A program made the translations under genes and the position numbers. The notes under the pieces are model-generated. The model ran no database searches. It saw only the letters and a list, made by a program, of their open reading frames with translations, and was not told the DNA's origin. From contig NZ_JARVRX010000003.1 of the NCBI RefSeq assembly GCF_030209435.1, positions 496,001-560,000 on the forward strand: a stretch of 64,000 nucleotides of DNA. Reading direction: 5' to 3'. Of this stretch, positions 26,000 through 35,058 are shown piece after piece. The DNA is from Mycolicibacterium sp. lyk4-40-TYG-92 (GTDB taxonomy: Bacteria > Actinomycetota > Actinomycetes > Mycobacteriales > Mycobacteriaceae). The first letter of the stretch is position 1. Every line of letters starts with the position of its first letter.

Positions 26000-27154
26000 C
26001 TACCGGCTCGCCAGGCTGCGACTGATCACCAGACGCTGAATCTGGTTGGTGCCCTCGAAGATCTGCATGATCTTGGCTTCGCGCATGAAGCGCTCCACGC
26101 GGTAGTCGCGGGTATAGCCGGCGCCGCCGAACACCTGGACCGCGTCGGTGGTGACCTTCATGGCGGCATCGGTGGCCACCAGTTTCGCGACCGAGGCGTT
26201 GCGGGAGTAGGGCAGCCCGGCGTCGCGCCGGCGGGCGGCATCCAGGTAGGTGGCCCGTGCCGAGTCGACCGCGGCGGCCATGTCGGCGAGCAGGAAGCCG
26301 AGTCCCTGGTGGTCGATGATCTTGCGGCCGAACGTCGTTCGCTCCTGGGCGTATGCCACTGCCTGATCCAGCGCGGACTGGGCCAGGCCGACGGCGACGG
26401 CGGCGACACCGAGCCGGCCGGCGTCGAGCGCGCTGAACGCGATCGGCAGGCCCTGGCCTTCGGCGCCGATGAGGCGCTCGGTTGGCAGGAACGCGTTGTC
26501 GTAGTGCGCGGACGTGGTGGGCACCGCGTGCAGGCCCATCTTCTCCTCGGGGCGGCCGAACGACAGGCCGGGCGAGTCCTTCGGCACCAGGAAGCACGAG
26601 ATGCCTTGCGACCCTTCGCCGGTGCGCGCGAACAAGGTGTAGAAATCGGCAAGCCCGCCGTGGGTGATCCAGGCCTTCGAGCCGGTGACCCGGTACCCGC
26701 CGTCGGACGCGACGGCCTTGCAGGCCAGGGCCGCGGCGTCGGAACCGGCCTGCGGCTCGGAGAGGCTGTAGGCGCCGATCACGTTGCCGCTCAGCATTTC
26801 CGGCAGCCAGCGCTGCCGCTGCTCGTCAGTACCGAATGTCATCAACGGATGGCACGACAGGCTGTGCACGCTGACTGCGATTGCCACCGAGGCCCACCGG
26901 GCGGCGAGCTCCTCGAGTACCTGCAAGTACACCTCGTAAGGCTGGCCGCCGCCACCCCATTCCTCGGGGTACGGCAGGCTCAACAATCCGGCTTCGCCCA
27001 GGGTGGGGAACACCCCGTCGGGATACGTCTCGTCCTTCTCATGCTGGTCGACGATCGGGTCCAGCACCTTGTCCGCGATGTCGCGGGTGAGTTCGATCAG
27101 CGCGTGGGCTTCATCGTTGGGCAAGAGGCGATCAACAGGCACCGGGAACTCCAC
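26000..27154 (-). CDS. Acyl-CoA dehydrogenase
   Basis: FAD enzyme of 384 aa catalysing alpha,beta-desaturation of an acyl-CoA. Motifs in order: GAYSLSEPQAGSDAAAL near residue 125, GSKAWITHGG near 155, FGRKIIDHQ near 270, VFGGAGYTRDYRVERFMREAKI and IFEGTNQIQ, where the Glu is the usual catalytic base. GTG at 27152-27154 gives the family's usual length; the open frame continues upstream through the regulatory region without a start site. It diverges from a tetR gene whose duplicated operator begins 13 bp upstream of this start, so repression by that TetR is likely. The chain-length specificity is unknown. Confidence 0.87.
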   Translation of the reverse strand: MEFPVPVDRLLPNDEAHALIELTRDIADKVLDPIVDQHEKDETYPDGVFPTLGEAGLLSLPYPEEWGGGGQPYEVYLQVLEELAARWASVAIAVSVHSLSCHPLMTFGTDEQRQRWLPEMLSGNVIGAYSLSEPQAGSDAAALACKAVASDGGYRVTGSKAWITHGGLADFYTLFARTGEGSQGISCFLVPKDSPGLSFGRPEEKMGLHAVPTTSAHYDNAFLPTERLIGAEGQGLPIAFSALDAGRLGVAAVAVGLAQSALDQAVAYAQERTTFGRKIIDHQGLGFLLADMAAAVDSARATYLDAARRRDAGLPYSRNASVAKLVATDAAMKVTTDAVQVFGGAGYTRDYRVERFMREAKIMQIFEGTNQIQRLVISRSLASR

Positions 27155-27167
27155 TAATACGTCGGAC

Positions 27168-27227
27168 AGTACTGAGTTACCTGACACAGTACTGATTGAG
27201 TAGTACTGAGTAAAGGGCCGCAGTACT
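27168..27227. promoter_or_regulatory. Duplicated operator between acyl-CoA dehydrogenase and tetR
   Basis: The hexamer palindrome AGTACT occurs four times, at 27168, 27188, 27202 and 27222. Copies 1-2 and 3-4 are each 20 bp apart, and the two pairs are 34 bp apart. After the first copy of each pair, GAGTTA or GAGTAA follows, so a 34-bp operator unit has been duplicated. The last copy overlaps TACTAT (27224-27229), a good -10 box for a leaderless tetR start at 27236. This is a strong candidate for TetR autoregulation and control of the divergent dehydrogenase. Confidence 0.65.
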
Positions 27228-27235
27228 ATGCGGGT

Positions 27236-27820
27236 GTGAGCACGCGCACGTCCCCGGCGTTCGGCACCCGCCGACGCACTGAGCTGTTCGACGCCCTGAT
27301 CGCGCTGTTCCTCGACGAGGGGTTCGCCCACCTCACGCTCGACGACATTGCCGGGCGGCTGCGGTGCTCGAAGTCGACGCTCTACACGCTGGCCGGGAGC
27401 AAGGAGCAGCTGGTCCGCGCCGTGACCGTACAGTTCTTCCGGCAGGCGACAGACGAGGTGGAAGAGCTGGTGGCCGGTGTCGATGGCGCCCGGGCGCGAA
27501 TCACGGCCTATCTGTCGGCGGTGGGGACCGTGCTGGATGCCGCGTCGGACCAGTTCATGATGGACCTGGATGCCTTCGCGCCGGCGCGCAGCGTCTACGA
27601 GAAGAACACCCAGATCGCGGCCCGTCGGGTCCAGGAGATGATCGCCGAGGGTGTCGGCAGCGGCGAATTCCGCGATGTGCATGCGTCTTTCGCGGCAGAT
27701 CTGGCGTCGACCATGATGGTCCGCATCCAGCAGCGACGGGTCCGCGAGAGTACCGGACTCGACGATGCCAGCGCATATCGTGAGCTTGCGGCGATTCTCA
27801 CCGCCGGTATCAACGCCTGA
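27236..27820 (+). CDS. TetR family regulator
   Basis: Repressor of 194 aa. N-terminal HTH at residues 12-55 (RRTELFDALIALFLDEGFAHLTLDDIAGRLRCSKSTLYTLAGSKEQLV). The C-terminal domain is helical (DQFMMDLDAFAPARSVYEKN). GTG at 27236 lies six bases after TACTAT, so the transcript is probably leaderless. It shares its control region with the divergent acyl-CoA dehydrogenase, its likely target; the inducing ligand would then be an acyl-CoA or fatty acid, by inference. Confidence 0.87.
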   Translation: MSTRTSPAFGTRRRTELFDALIALFLDEGFAHLTLDDIAGRLRCSKSTLYTLAGSKEQLVRAVTVQFFRQATDEVEELVAGVDGARARITAYLSAVGTVLDAASDQFMMDLDAFAPARSVYEKNTQIAARRVQEMIAEGVGSGEFRDVHASFAADLASTMMVRIQQRRVRESTGLDDASAYRELAAILTAGINA

Positions 27821-27912
27821 TCCGAGTGCCTGACGTCACCGCCCGACATCGTGTTTGTTGCAACTCGATAAGAGCGCCCCAATTACCCGATCAAGATCAG
27901 TAGCCTCGTGCG

Positions 27913-29058
27913 GTGGACCGCAGAACCGCTCTCAAGGTGCCGCTGCTGCTGGCGGCGGGCTCTGCCATGGCCGGATTCTCTGGACCGGCTCCGGCGTCCG
28001 CGGCCGGGGCGCGCTGGACGCCCGAGCGGGCGAACAACTGGTACCAAGGGCAGGGCTGGCTGGTCGGCGGAAACTACATCACCTCCACCGCGGTCAACCA
28101 GCTCGAGATGTTCCAGGCCGGCACCTACGACCCCGGGCGCATCAAGGCCGAACTCGGCGCCGCCCGCTGGTTCGGCTTCAACACGGTTCGCGTGTTCCTG
28201 CACGATCTGCTGTGGGCGCAGGATCCGCAGGGCTTCGCGCAGCGGCTGTCGCAGTTCGTCAGCATCGCCGCGAGCAACGGCATCAAGCCGCTGTTCGTGT
28301 TCTTCGACTCGTGCTGGGACCCGCATCCGAAACTCGGCGTGCAGCGAGCCCCGACCCCGGGGGTGCACAACTCGGGCTGGGTGCAGAGCCCGGGCGCGGA
28401 CCGGATCGCCGATCCGAATTACCGTGGGGTACTGCAGAATTACGTCGCCGGTGTGATCAATCTGTTCCGCAACGACAACCGCGTGCTCGGCTGGGATCTG
28501 TGGAACGAGCCCGACAACCCTGCGGCTGTCTACCGCAAGGTCGAGCGCAGCGACAAGATGAAAGTCGTTGCCGATCTGCTCCCGCAGGTGTTCGCGTGGG
28601 CGCGCGCCGTCGACCCCACACAGCCGCTGACAAGTGGTGTGTGGCAAGGAAGTTGGGCCAACCCTGCGCAGCGCAGCGCCATCGCGTCGATCCAGCTGGA
28701 CAACTCAGACATCATCTCGTTCCACAGCTACGCCGAGCCGGCCGGCTTCTCGGCCCGGATCGATGAGCTTGCCCCGCTGGGCCGGCCCATCATCTGCACG
28801 GAGTACCTCGCCCGCAGCCAGGGCAGCACGGTCGAAGGCATTCTGCCAATAGCCAAGCAGCGCAACGTGGGTGCGTACAGCTGGGGGCTCGTGGCCGGCA
28901 AGACCCAGACCTACTTCCCGTGGGATTCCTGGGATCACCCGAACCCCGCGGAACCGAAGGTCTGGTTCAGCGATCTGCTGTACCCCAACGGGCGGGCCTT
29001 CCGCGACAGCGAAGTGCTCACCGTCCGGAAGCTGACCGGAACACCCGGCCAGACGTAG
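27913..29058 (+). CDS. Glycoside hydrolase family 5-type, Tat-exported
   Basis: Secreted cellulase/mannanase-like enzyme of 381 aa. MDRRTALKVPLLLAAGSAMAG carries a twin-Arg motif and signal segment. In the (beta/alpha)8 domain the acid/base is Glu199 in GWDLWNEPDN and the nucleophile is Glu297 in ICTEYLA; FNTVRVFLHDLLW near residue 95 is also typical. GTG start at 27913, with TAGCCT about eight bases before it, suggests a leaderless transcript. The substrate is a beta-glycan, possibly a plant polymer or the cell's own envelope. It converges with the DUF445 gene, one base apart. Confidence 0.82.
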   Translation: MDRRTALKVPLLLAAGSAMAGFSGPAPASAAGARWTPERANNWYQGQGWLVGGNYITSTAVNQLEMFQAGTYDPGRIKAELGAARWFGFNTVRVFLHDLLWAQDPQGFAQRLSQFVSIAASNGIKPLFVFFDSCWDPHPKLGVQRAPTPGVHNSGWVQSPGADRIADPNYRGVLQNYVAGVINLFRNDNRVLGWDLWNEPDNPAAVYRKVERSDKMKVVADLLPQVFAWARAVDPTQPLTSGVWQGSWANPAQRSAIASIQLDNSDIISFHSYAEPAGFSARIDELAPLGRPIICTEYLARSQGSTVEGILPIAKQRNVGAYSWGLVAGKTQTYFPWDSWDHPNPAEPKVWFSDLLYPNGRAFRDSEVLTVRKLTGTPGQT

Positions 29059-29059
29059 G

Positions 29060-30310
29060 TCAGTGCGCGAGCAGCAGGATGAGCTGTGCCTGCAGTTCGC
29101 CGAACAGGAAACCGAGGGCGGCGCCGAGCACGACCACGATCCACTCGTCATCCTTGAACGCCGGGCGCAGCAGGTTCTCGAACGCCAATGAGTCCAGCAC
29201 CATCATCTTGCTGACCATCACGTTCTCCAGATCGAGGCGGTCCCGCATGTATCCCTCGATGTACGTGGATGTTTCGGGCAGCTTGTCGATGATCGAGTCG
29301 GTGATCTGCTTCTTCATGTCCACGTACTGGCGGCCGCCGACGGACTTGATGATCTTGCCGGTGAAGCCCATCTGCGTGTCGATTGTTGCGCTGATCTCGG
29401 TGGAGATCATGTCGAAGAACCGGTCCGACGACGGGCCGTTGAGCATGCTCTCCATGATGGCCTGGGGCGTGAAGATCTCCCGGGCCATGAGCGCCGCATA
29501 GCCCTCGACGACCTGCTTGCGTTCGCGCTGGAAGACGCCCTGCCACTTGATGCCGAGGAACACGTTCTTGCGCTCCAGCGGCCGGAAAATCATCTGCAGC
29601 GCAACGTAGTCGGTGAGACCACCGGTCAGCAGGCCGAACAGTGGCAGCGACCAGTGCCAGTTGGTGAGGCCGAACACCACGGCCTGCACCAGACCGATCA
29701 GGAAGCCGAAGAGCAGGCCGGACATGATGAGGAACTTGAACGCCGGCTTGCCGATGTCCTGGAAGACCGTGTTGAGCGTGACCTTGTCGCGCACCAGGTT
29801 GGTGACGACCATGTGCTTGATGTCGAAAATCTGGTCGACCTGGCCGCGCATCTTGTCGAACATCGCGGCCATCGCGACCGGGATGCGCTTTTCGACGTTC
29901 TTGACGACGACGTCCTTGAGCTGGTCCGGCGTCGCGCGCCAGAGCTGCGGCTGGAACGACATCATGATGGTGTCGACCATTTCCGCGGAGGTCTGCCGCA
30001 GTGGTTCGGCGAGTTCTTTGACCAACTCGTCGGGATCGATCTTGTCGAACATCTCCTCGGGTTTGAGGATCTCCGACGTCAGCGAATCCACCGCCACCGC
30101 AGCCATTTTCGGTGCGCGCTTGGGAATCTGGCCCTGCCAGCCGAGGTATGGCGGAATACCCTTGAACTCGACGGGATAGAACATCATCTTGAGGGCCATG
30201 ATCTTGGTGATCCAGCCGACGAACGCCGCGCCCAACGGGATGGTGACGTACACCCACCAGGGGTAGGCGAACGCATTCGCCATGAGATTGTCCACCCGGC
30301 TGGCTCCCAT
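29060..30310 (-). CDS. DUF445 membrane protein
   Basis: Inner-membrane protein of 416 aa. Two helices at the N-terminus (YVTIPLGAAFVGWITKIMALKMMFYP) carry the DUF445 hallmark. A long cytoplasmic helical section follows, then a middle hydrophobic pair (LIMSGLLFGFLIGLVQAVVFGLTNWHW with a second NWI-like KMIFRPL copy), and a final helix (VVVLGAALGFLFGELQAQLILLLAH). The internal duplication of the TKIMALKMMFYP-like motif as DYVALQMIFRPL is visible. Function is unknown for the family. The start may be residue 10 (ATG 30283) instead; neither has a clear ribosome site. Confidence 0.82.
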   Translation of the reverse strand: MGASRVDNLMANAFAYPWWVYVTIPLGAAFVGWITKIMALKMMFYPVEFKGIPPYLGWQGQIPKRAPKMAAVAVDSLTSEILKPEEMFDKIDPDELVKELAEPLRQTSAEMVDTIMMSFQPQLWRATPDQLKDVVVKNVEKRIPVAMAAMFDKMRGQVDQIFDIKHMVVTNLVRDKVTLNTVFQDIGKPAFKFLIMSGLLFGFLIGLVQAVVFGLTNWHWSLPLFGLLTGGLTDYVALQMIFRPLERKNVFLGIKWQGVFQRERKQVVEGYAALMAREIFTPQAIMESMLNGPSSDRFFDMISTEISATIDTQMGFTGKIIKSVGGRQYVDMKKQITDSIIDKLPETSTYIEGYMRDRLDLENVMVSKMMVLDSLAFENLLRPAFKDDEWIVVVLGAALGFLFGELQAQLILLLAH

Positions 30311-30472
30311 CAGTCGTGTCCAGTGAATAGCTGGACTACGTTAACCGGCGACCACGTGCGAGAAGACTAACGGGCACGTCAGATTCGCAACGCGGGATCG
30401 CGTATTTTGTTAACCCCGCTCGAACTGCCTGATGACTAGGTATTGCGTGCGGAAATACCACACGACAGCCCT

Positions 30473-30507
30473 CCGCTGTCCCGGCGCGCAACGCGGCGAG
30501 ACAGCGG
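30473..30507 (-). terminator. Hairpin after the aspartic protease gene
   Basis: Arms CCGCTGTC (30473-30480) and GACAGCGG (30500-30507) flank a GC-rich 19-base loop that can pair further. It lies 18 bp beyond the stop of the minus-strand protease gene. No U-tract. Confidence 0.5.
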
Positions 30508-30524
30508 GCGAATCCGGCTCGCGG

Positions 30525-32561
30525 CTACAGGTCGAAGACGGTCGATCCGTTTGCCGTGGAGTAGTCGATGTAGATGCGGTTGTGCAGGAACGGCATCGCG
30601 CCGGTGTTCATCAACTCGGCGTTGTAGGCGTCGGAGGTCACCACCGGCGTATACGACGACGTGGTGGTGTAGGTGTAGAGCAGCGTGCCGTTGCTGTCGT
30701 AAACGGAGATGACGGTGCCGACCGGCACATTGCTGCCCATGATGGTCGACGGCAGGGTGCCGGTGACGCCGCCGGAATCGATCAGCAGATTGATCGGAGT
30801 CTTCGACCCGTTGTTGATGCTGACGGATCCGATCACGTTCGGCGAACCCGACGTGGTGACGCGGGCCGGCAGGGGGTTGGGACCGAACTGCAGCGTCCGC
30901 CCGACCTCGTCGATGTAGATGCCGTTCTTCAGGGCGCTGGGCAAGCCGGTGGTGACCAGGCCGGGGCCGGGGCCCACCGCGTTGGTGCCGACACCGAGGA
31001 CGCCCACGACGCCGTTGTTCTGCAGGAAATTGGCGAACGCGGTCTGCTGTGCCGGGTCGGTGATGATGTCGACCGAGACGGGCGCGGTGACGATGCCGCT
31101 CCCGAAGTCCACAGTGGTGTTGTAGGTGTTGTAGTTGTAGGTCAGCCCGCCGCTGTAGGCGCCGGTGCCGGTACCCACCGAATTGCCCAGGCCCGTCTGG
31201 CCGACGTTCTTGGCGTTGACCACCAGGCCGGACGATCCGGTATCCACCAGGACCTTGATCTTCGGCCCGCCGTTGACCGAGATGGTGACGATCGGCTCGA
31301 CGCCCGCGTACATGGACAGCGGGACCGATGCGTAGATGCGGGCGTTGGTGGTGGCGTCGACGATGACGGCCTTGATGGCGGGGTTGGCCGCCCAGTAACG
31401 CGCCGTCTTCAGCGCGGTCACGGACTTGCCGATCAGCGCCTCGTTGGTCTTGAGCGCATTCAGATTCGTCGTGGTCGGGTTGGCCGCGTACGCGTCCATC
31501 AGAGTCTGCTGGTTGGCCTGGTAGGTCGTGAGATAGGTGGCCGCCATTCGCAACTCGTACCGGGAGTAGCCGTTGACCCAACTGGTGCCGAGGAGGGTGC
31601 GTGCGTCCGCGATTTCCGTCAGCGCGGTGTTGATGTAGTCGTCGGCGGGGGCGGTCTGGCCGGGCTGCCAAGTCTCTGTGGGTGCCGGTGTGAGAGTCGC
31701 CGAGGCACTGGTCTTTTCGGTGGTGGTGGCCAGTGCCGGCGTGATGCCGAGCAGCTTGCTCACGGTTTTGGTCGTGCCGACCACGGCACCGGCCAGGGAT
31801 TCCTCCGTGGCCAGGGTGGCAGCCCCGAGTGCCTGGCCGACGGCGGCCAGCACGGAGAGCAGTCCGGAGACGTTGGCGGGAGCGCTGGGCGCCACGCTGC
31901 TGAGTGCCTTCGCGGTGGTGTTCGGTATGGAAGTGATTGCGGCCGTGGATGTCTCGGCTGCGGCGACGGTGACCGGGGTGGCGGCTGCCGGTGCCGGCGC
32001 CGATGCGGCGGCGGGCGTCGCGGCGGCCGGCGAGCTCGGCGCGTCTTTGGTCGCGGTGTCGGTGGCCGGCTTGACCGCGGCGGCGGTCTTCAGCGGATTC
32101 TTCGTCGACGGGTTGTTGGTCACCGCCTGGGCGGCGGCCGACGGAAGTTTCGCGACCGTCCCGGCGTTGGGCGCCGTGGCCGACCGGCCGGTGGTCTCCG
32201 TCTTCGTGCGGCGACTGCGGGTCGGCTTCGTGTCGCTGTCGTCGTCCGTGGTCGCGGCGGCCGGCGTATCGGTGTCCGACGCCTTGGCATCCGAGGTTTT
32301 GGTGTCCGACGTTTTGGTGGTCGCGGCATCGGCCGAAGCCGCGTCGTCCTTCTTCTTGTTCTTGGTGGGCTTCTGCGTGGGTGCCTTCTTGGGCTGCGCA
32401 GAAGTCGACGACGACGAGTCGGAGTCACCGGACGGGGCCGCGCTCGCGACTGCCGCGCTACCGAGCAACGCGGCGCTGACGCCGACGGCGGCGACTCCGG
32501 TGCCCAGCCACGTCGACACCGCCAGCTTCCGAGGTTGCGGGCGACGGTGTGCACCAGCCAT
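30525..32561 (-). CDS. PecA-family aspartic protease without PE domain
   Basis: Exported protein of 678 aa. A long signal peptide (RKLAVSTWLGTGVAAVGVSAALLG, then ASAA) is followed by about 200 residues of Ser/Thr/Asp/Lys/Ala low complexity with repeated TKTSDTK-like units. A helical part runs from about 290 to 400. The C-terminal domain is the PecA-type pepsin-like fold: first catalytic motif LVDTGSSGLVV with Asp440 and second LLIDSGGVTGT with Asp595. In M. tuberculosis PecA (PE_PGRS35) this domain cleaves PE domains of exported lipases; here no PE domain is present, so targeting differs. Start at ATG 32561 with GGAGG seven bases upstream. Confidence 0.85.
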   Translation of the reverse strand: MAGAHRRPQPRKLAVSTWLGTGVAAVGVSAALLGSAAVASAAPSGDSDSSSSTSAQPKKAPTQKPTKNKKKDDAASADAATTKTSDTKTSDAKASDTDTPAAATTDDDSDTKPTRSRRTKTETTGRSATAPNAGTVAKLPSAAAQAVTNNPSTKNPLKTAAAVKPATDTATKDAPSSPAAATPAAASAPAPAAATPVTVAAAETSTAAITSIPNTTAKALSSVAPSAPANVSGLLSVLAAVGQALGAATLATEESLAGAVVGTTKTVSKLLGITPALATTTEKTSASATLTPAPTETWQPGQTAPADDYINTALTEIADARTLLGTSWVNGYSRYELRMAATYLTTYQANQQTLMDAYAANPTTTNLNALKTNEALIGKSVTALKTARYWAANPAIKAVIVDATTNARIYASVPLSMYAGVEPIVTISVNGGPKIKVLVDTGSSGLVVNAKNVGQTGLGNSVGTGTGAYSGGLTYNYNTYNTTVDFGSGIVTAPVSVDIITDPAQQTAFANFLQNNGVVGVLGVGTNAVGPGPGLVTTGLPSALKNGIYIDEVGRTLQFGPNPLPARVTTSGSPNVIGSVSINNGSKTPINLLIDSGGVTGTLPSTIMGSNVPVGTVISVYDSNGTLLYTYTTTSSYTPVVTSDAYNAELMNTGAMPFLHNRIYIDYSTANGSTVFDL

Positions 32562-32920
32562 TTCGGCTCCTCCATAGTCACGCCGCACGGCCATCGGACC
32601 CCGGCAGATCGACCGCTGCTGCGGCATTACCGCACTGCAGTCTGGCAGACGGGTGTCGTGCCGCAGTACAGACAGAAAATTAACAGTTGTGAACGACTGT
32701 CGCAGCGCTTCCGGCAAAGATTTTTGCCAACATCGTCAATAACTGCAGCGTGGCGAACAATGGCGATCCGCCGCCGGTAGGTGGTGCCGCCTTACGTCGT
32801 TGACGTGAGGCGGGTGAGGAGACTCCGGCAAATCGCCCACGGGTTACCATCCGCGGACGTAAATTTGCCTCGAGTGGTGATTACACCTTGCGACGGCGGC
32901 ACTGTCCAAAGGGGGCGTTG
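32562..32920. other. Divergent intergenic region with 27-bp near-palindrome
   Basis: The 359 bp between the protease gene and the glycoside hydrolase gene contain no supported gene. At 32787-32813, arms CCGCCTTACGTC and GACGTGAGGCGG, 11 of 12 complementary, flank GTT. It sits 107 bp upstream of the hydrolase start. It is either an operator for one or both envelope genes, or a stem in the 5' leader. The rest is AT-richer than its surroundings near the protease start. Confidence 0.55.
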
Positions 32921-34930
32921 GTGGCTGGATGGATCGGCAGACTCGGCTGCAGGGCAGTGCAGCGGGTGTTGACCGTATTGATTCCACTGGCGGTCGTCTG
33001 CGCATATGCCGCGCAGCTGGTACAGCCGGTCACCCACACCGCGGTGACGCCGACCGCCGAAATCGTCTCGGCGCCGTCGACCATCGGTATGGCCGACTCC
33101 AGCCTGTACGGCATGTCGAAGCAGGACATCGACACGACGCTGGACATGCTGCAGGCCATGGGCGTCCAGGACGTCCGGGTCTACATCCCGTGGGTGTACA
33201 CGCAGCCGCTGCCCAACCAGTACAACTGGGCGCCGATCGACGACATCATGAATGCGGCCAAGGCCCGCAACATGGGCGTCCTCGCGATGGTCAACAGCAC
33301 GCCGGTCTGGGCCGGGACGGCCGGGAACTTTCCCGGGGCCAAGACGCCGGACCCTGTCGCCTACGCGAATTTCATGACCCAGGTCGCGACCCGCTATGGG
33401 AAGACCATCTCGGCGTACGAAGTGTGGAACGAGGTCAACTGTGTCTGTTTCTATGACCCGATCTCCCCGTCGAGCTACGCCGACCTGTTGAAGGCGGCCT
33501 ATCCGGCCATCAAGGCGGCTGATCCCTCGGCGACGGTCATCGCGGCGGGGCTCGGCAGCGTCTTCACCGTCAACGGAATCACCATGAATCCGGTGGACTA
33601 CGTGAACGGGATGTATGCCGCGGGCGCCAAGGGCTACTTCGACGCGTTGGCCTTCCACCCGTACCAGGAGACGCTGAAGTTCAGCGACGGTGAGGGCGTG
33701 CCGCTCTCGCCGCTCACGCAGATCCAGAAGATCTACGACCTCATGGTGGCGAACGGTGATGGTGCCCTCAAGATCTGGATCACTGAGTACGGAGTCCCGA
33801 CCAACAACGTCAGCGAGCACACGCAAGCCGAATTCATCAAGGACCTCATCGACAGCTGGCAGTCGATGTCCTTCGGCGGGCCGCTGTTCATCTACACCAC
33901 GCGTGACGACCAGCCCGGCAGTGGCAAGTTCGGCGTCTTCTACGCGGACTGGATCCCGAAGGAGGCCGCGTTCGTCATCGCCCAGGAAATCCTGCGGCTC
34001 AACGGTGTCGGCGGCGTCGAGGGCATCGCAGCCCGGATCCTGGCCGCGGTGCGGCTGGCGGTGGGCGCGGTCGTGGACACCGTGGTCAAGATCGGGCAAG
34101 CCGTTGTGAAAGTCGCTGACGCAGCGTGGAATGCGTTTGTCGACGTCACAAAGGCGGTGACGCAAGCTGTGGTCAACACCGTCAAGTGGGTGGCGAATGC
34201 GGTGGTGCAGGGCGTGAAGTGGGTCGCCAACACCGCGGCCGACGTGACGAAGGCCGTGGTCGCGGGAATCTCGAATGTCATCCAGAAGATCGGCGACATC
34301 ATCCGGCCGCCGGCATCGGTCGCCGCAGTGAACCCGACGGCCGCGCTGAAGGCCGTGGCCACCATGAAAGAGGTTGCCGCGGAACTGGACTCGCCGAAGG
34401 CGACCGTGGCGACGAAACAGGATCCGGCAGCCGGCACGAAAGTGGCACCGGTCAAGGGGACTGACGTCAAGGGCGCCGGCGAGAAGGAATCCGTGACGGA
34501 ACCGGCCACAGAGCCCGCGAAGGAGCCCCAGGTGAAGCCGGTGGACGAGAAGTCCACGGAGCCAAAGAACCCCGCGAGTGTCGAGCCTGACGTGACTGCA
34601 CCGGAATCGAAGACTTCGGAGGCGAAGGCTCCTGACGCCAAGGACGCTGCCAAGGCAGACCCCGACGACAAGAAACCTGCGAGCCAGAAGGACTCTGCGG
34701 CAGCTGCCAAGGATCAGCCGAAGGCCGATGCACCGAAGTCGTCCGATGCGCCCAAGCGCGGCATGGGCAAGAAGGCCGGGCAACAGCCGGCCGGCAGCGG
34801 CAAGCCGGCGGCCGGCACGGCAGGCGATGACAGCCCGAAGGACCAGTCGCCGCGCGGCAAGGCGCCGAAGCAGACGCCGGCGAAGAAGATCGCCACTTCT
34901 GCGGCGGCGTCGCAGGCGGACGGCGCCTGA
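32921..34930 (+). CDS. Exported clan-A glycoside hydrolase with Lys/Ala/Pro-rich tail
   Basis: Protein of 669 aa. A signal/anchor segment lies near residues 8-35. A (beta/alpha)8 domain of GH39/GH5-like type follows: acid/base Glu171 in YEVWNEVN, nucleophile Glu289 in WITEYGVPT, and DIDTTLDMLQAMGVQDVRVYIPW near the start. After residue 370 comes an amphipathic stretch of about 100 residues with repeated V-K-x-x-V heptad-like units (VVDTVVKIGQAVVKVADAAW). A low-complexity Lys/Ala/Pro/Glu tail of about 200 residues ends the protein. GTG at 32921 with AAGGGGG upstream is preferred to TTG 32888. The tail recalls HBHA-like cell-wall-binding tails; substrate unknown. Confidence 0.78.
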   Translation: MAGWIGRLGCRAVQRVLTVLIPLAVVCAYAAQLVQPVTHTAVTPTAEIVSAPSTIGMADSSLYGMSKQDIDTTLDMLQAMGVQDVRVYIPWVYTQPLPNQYNWAPIDDIMNAAKARNMGVLAMVNSTPVWAGTAGNFPGAKTPDPVAYANFMTQVATRYGKTISAYEVWNEVNCVCFYDPISPSSYADLLKAAYPAIKAADPSATVIAAGLGSVFTVNGITMNPVDYVNGMYAAGAKGYFDALAFHPYQETLKFSDGEGVPLSPLTQIQKIYDLMVANGDGALKIWITEYGVPTNNVSEHTQAEFIKDLIDSWQSMSFGGPLFIYTTRDDQPGSGKFGVFYADWIPKEAAFVIAQEILRLNGVGGVEGIAARILAAVRLAVGAVVDTVVKIGQAVVKVADAAWNAFVDVTKAVTQAVVNTVKWVANAVVQGVKWVANTAADVTKAVVAGISNVIQKIGDIIRPPASVAAVNPTAALKAVATMKEVAAELDSPKATVATKQDPAAGTKVAPVKGTDVKGAGEKESVTEPATEPAKEPQVKPVDEKSTEPKNPASVEPDVTAPESKTSEAKAPDAKDAAKADPDDKKPASQKDSAAAAKDQPKADAPKSSDAPKRGMGKKAGQQPAGSGKPAAGTAGDDSPKDQSPRGKAPKQTPAKKIATSAAASQADGA

Positions 34931-35026
34931 CGCCGTAACCAGGGCAATTGCGGGTAGGTTTTGGCTCAGTGCGATTCAATCCGGGTGAACCGAAGCAATT
35001 GCGTTGAGTCCACCTGCATCTTCGGT

Positions 35027-35050
35027 AATTGACGATCCCGACCGTCAATT
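35027..35050. promoter_or_regulatory. Palindrome upstream of the mce promoter
   Basis: Arms AATTGACG (35027-35034) and CGTCAATT (35043-35050) are perfect and flank eight bases. It ends eight bases before the -35 box of the mce promoter, a common place for a regulator to bind. No regulator gene lies next to it. Confidence 0.5.
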
Positions 35051-35058
35051 CTTCTGCG

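Noticed and set aside
30525..32561. PE or PE_PGRS protein
   Set aside because: No N-terminal PE motif and no GGA/GGN repeats; only the PecA-type protease domain matches that family.
30432..32780. A 782-codon plus-strand frame with glycine/arginine runs
   Set aside because: It mirrors the aspartic protease gene; the Gly/Arg runs are the complement of its Ala/Pro/Thr low-complexity codons. No ribosome site or domain.
32792..34783. A 663-codon minus-strand frame opposite the tailed glycoside hydrolase
   Set aside because: Arg/His/Leu-rich shadow; the plus-strand gene has catalytic Glu motifs, a signal segment and a ribosome site.
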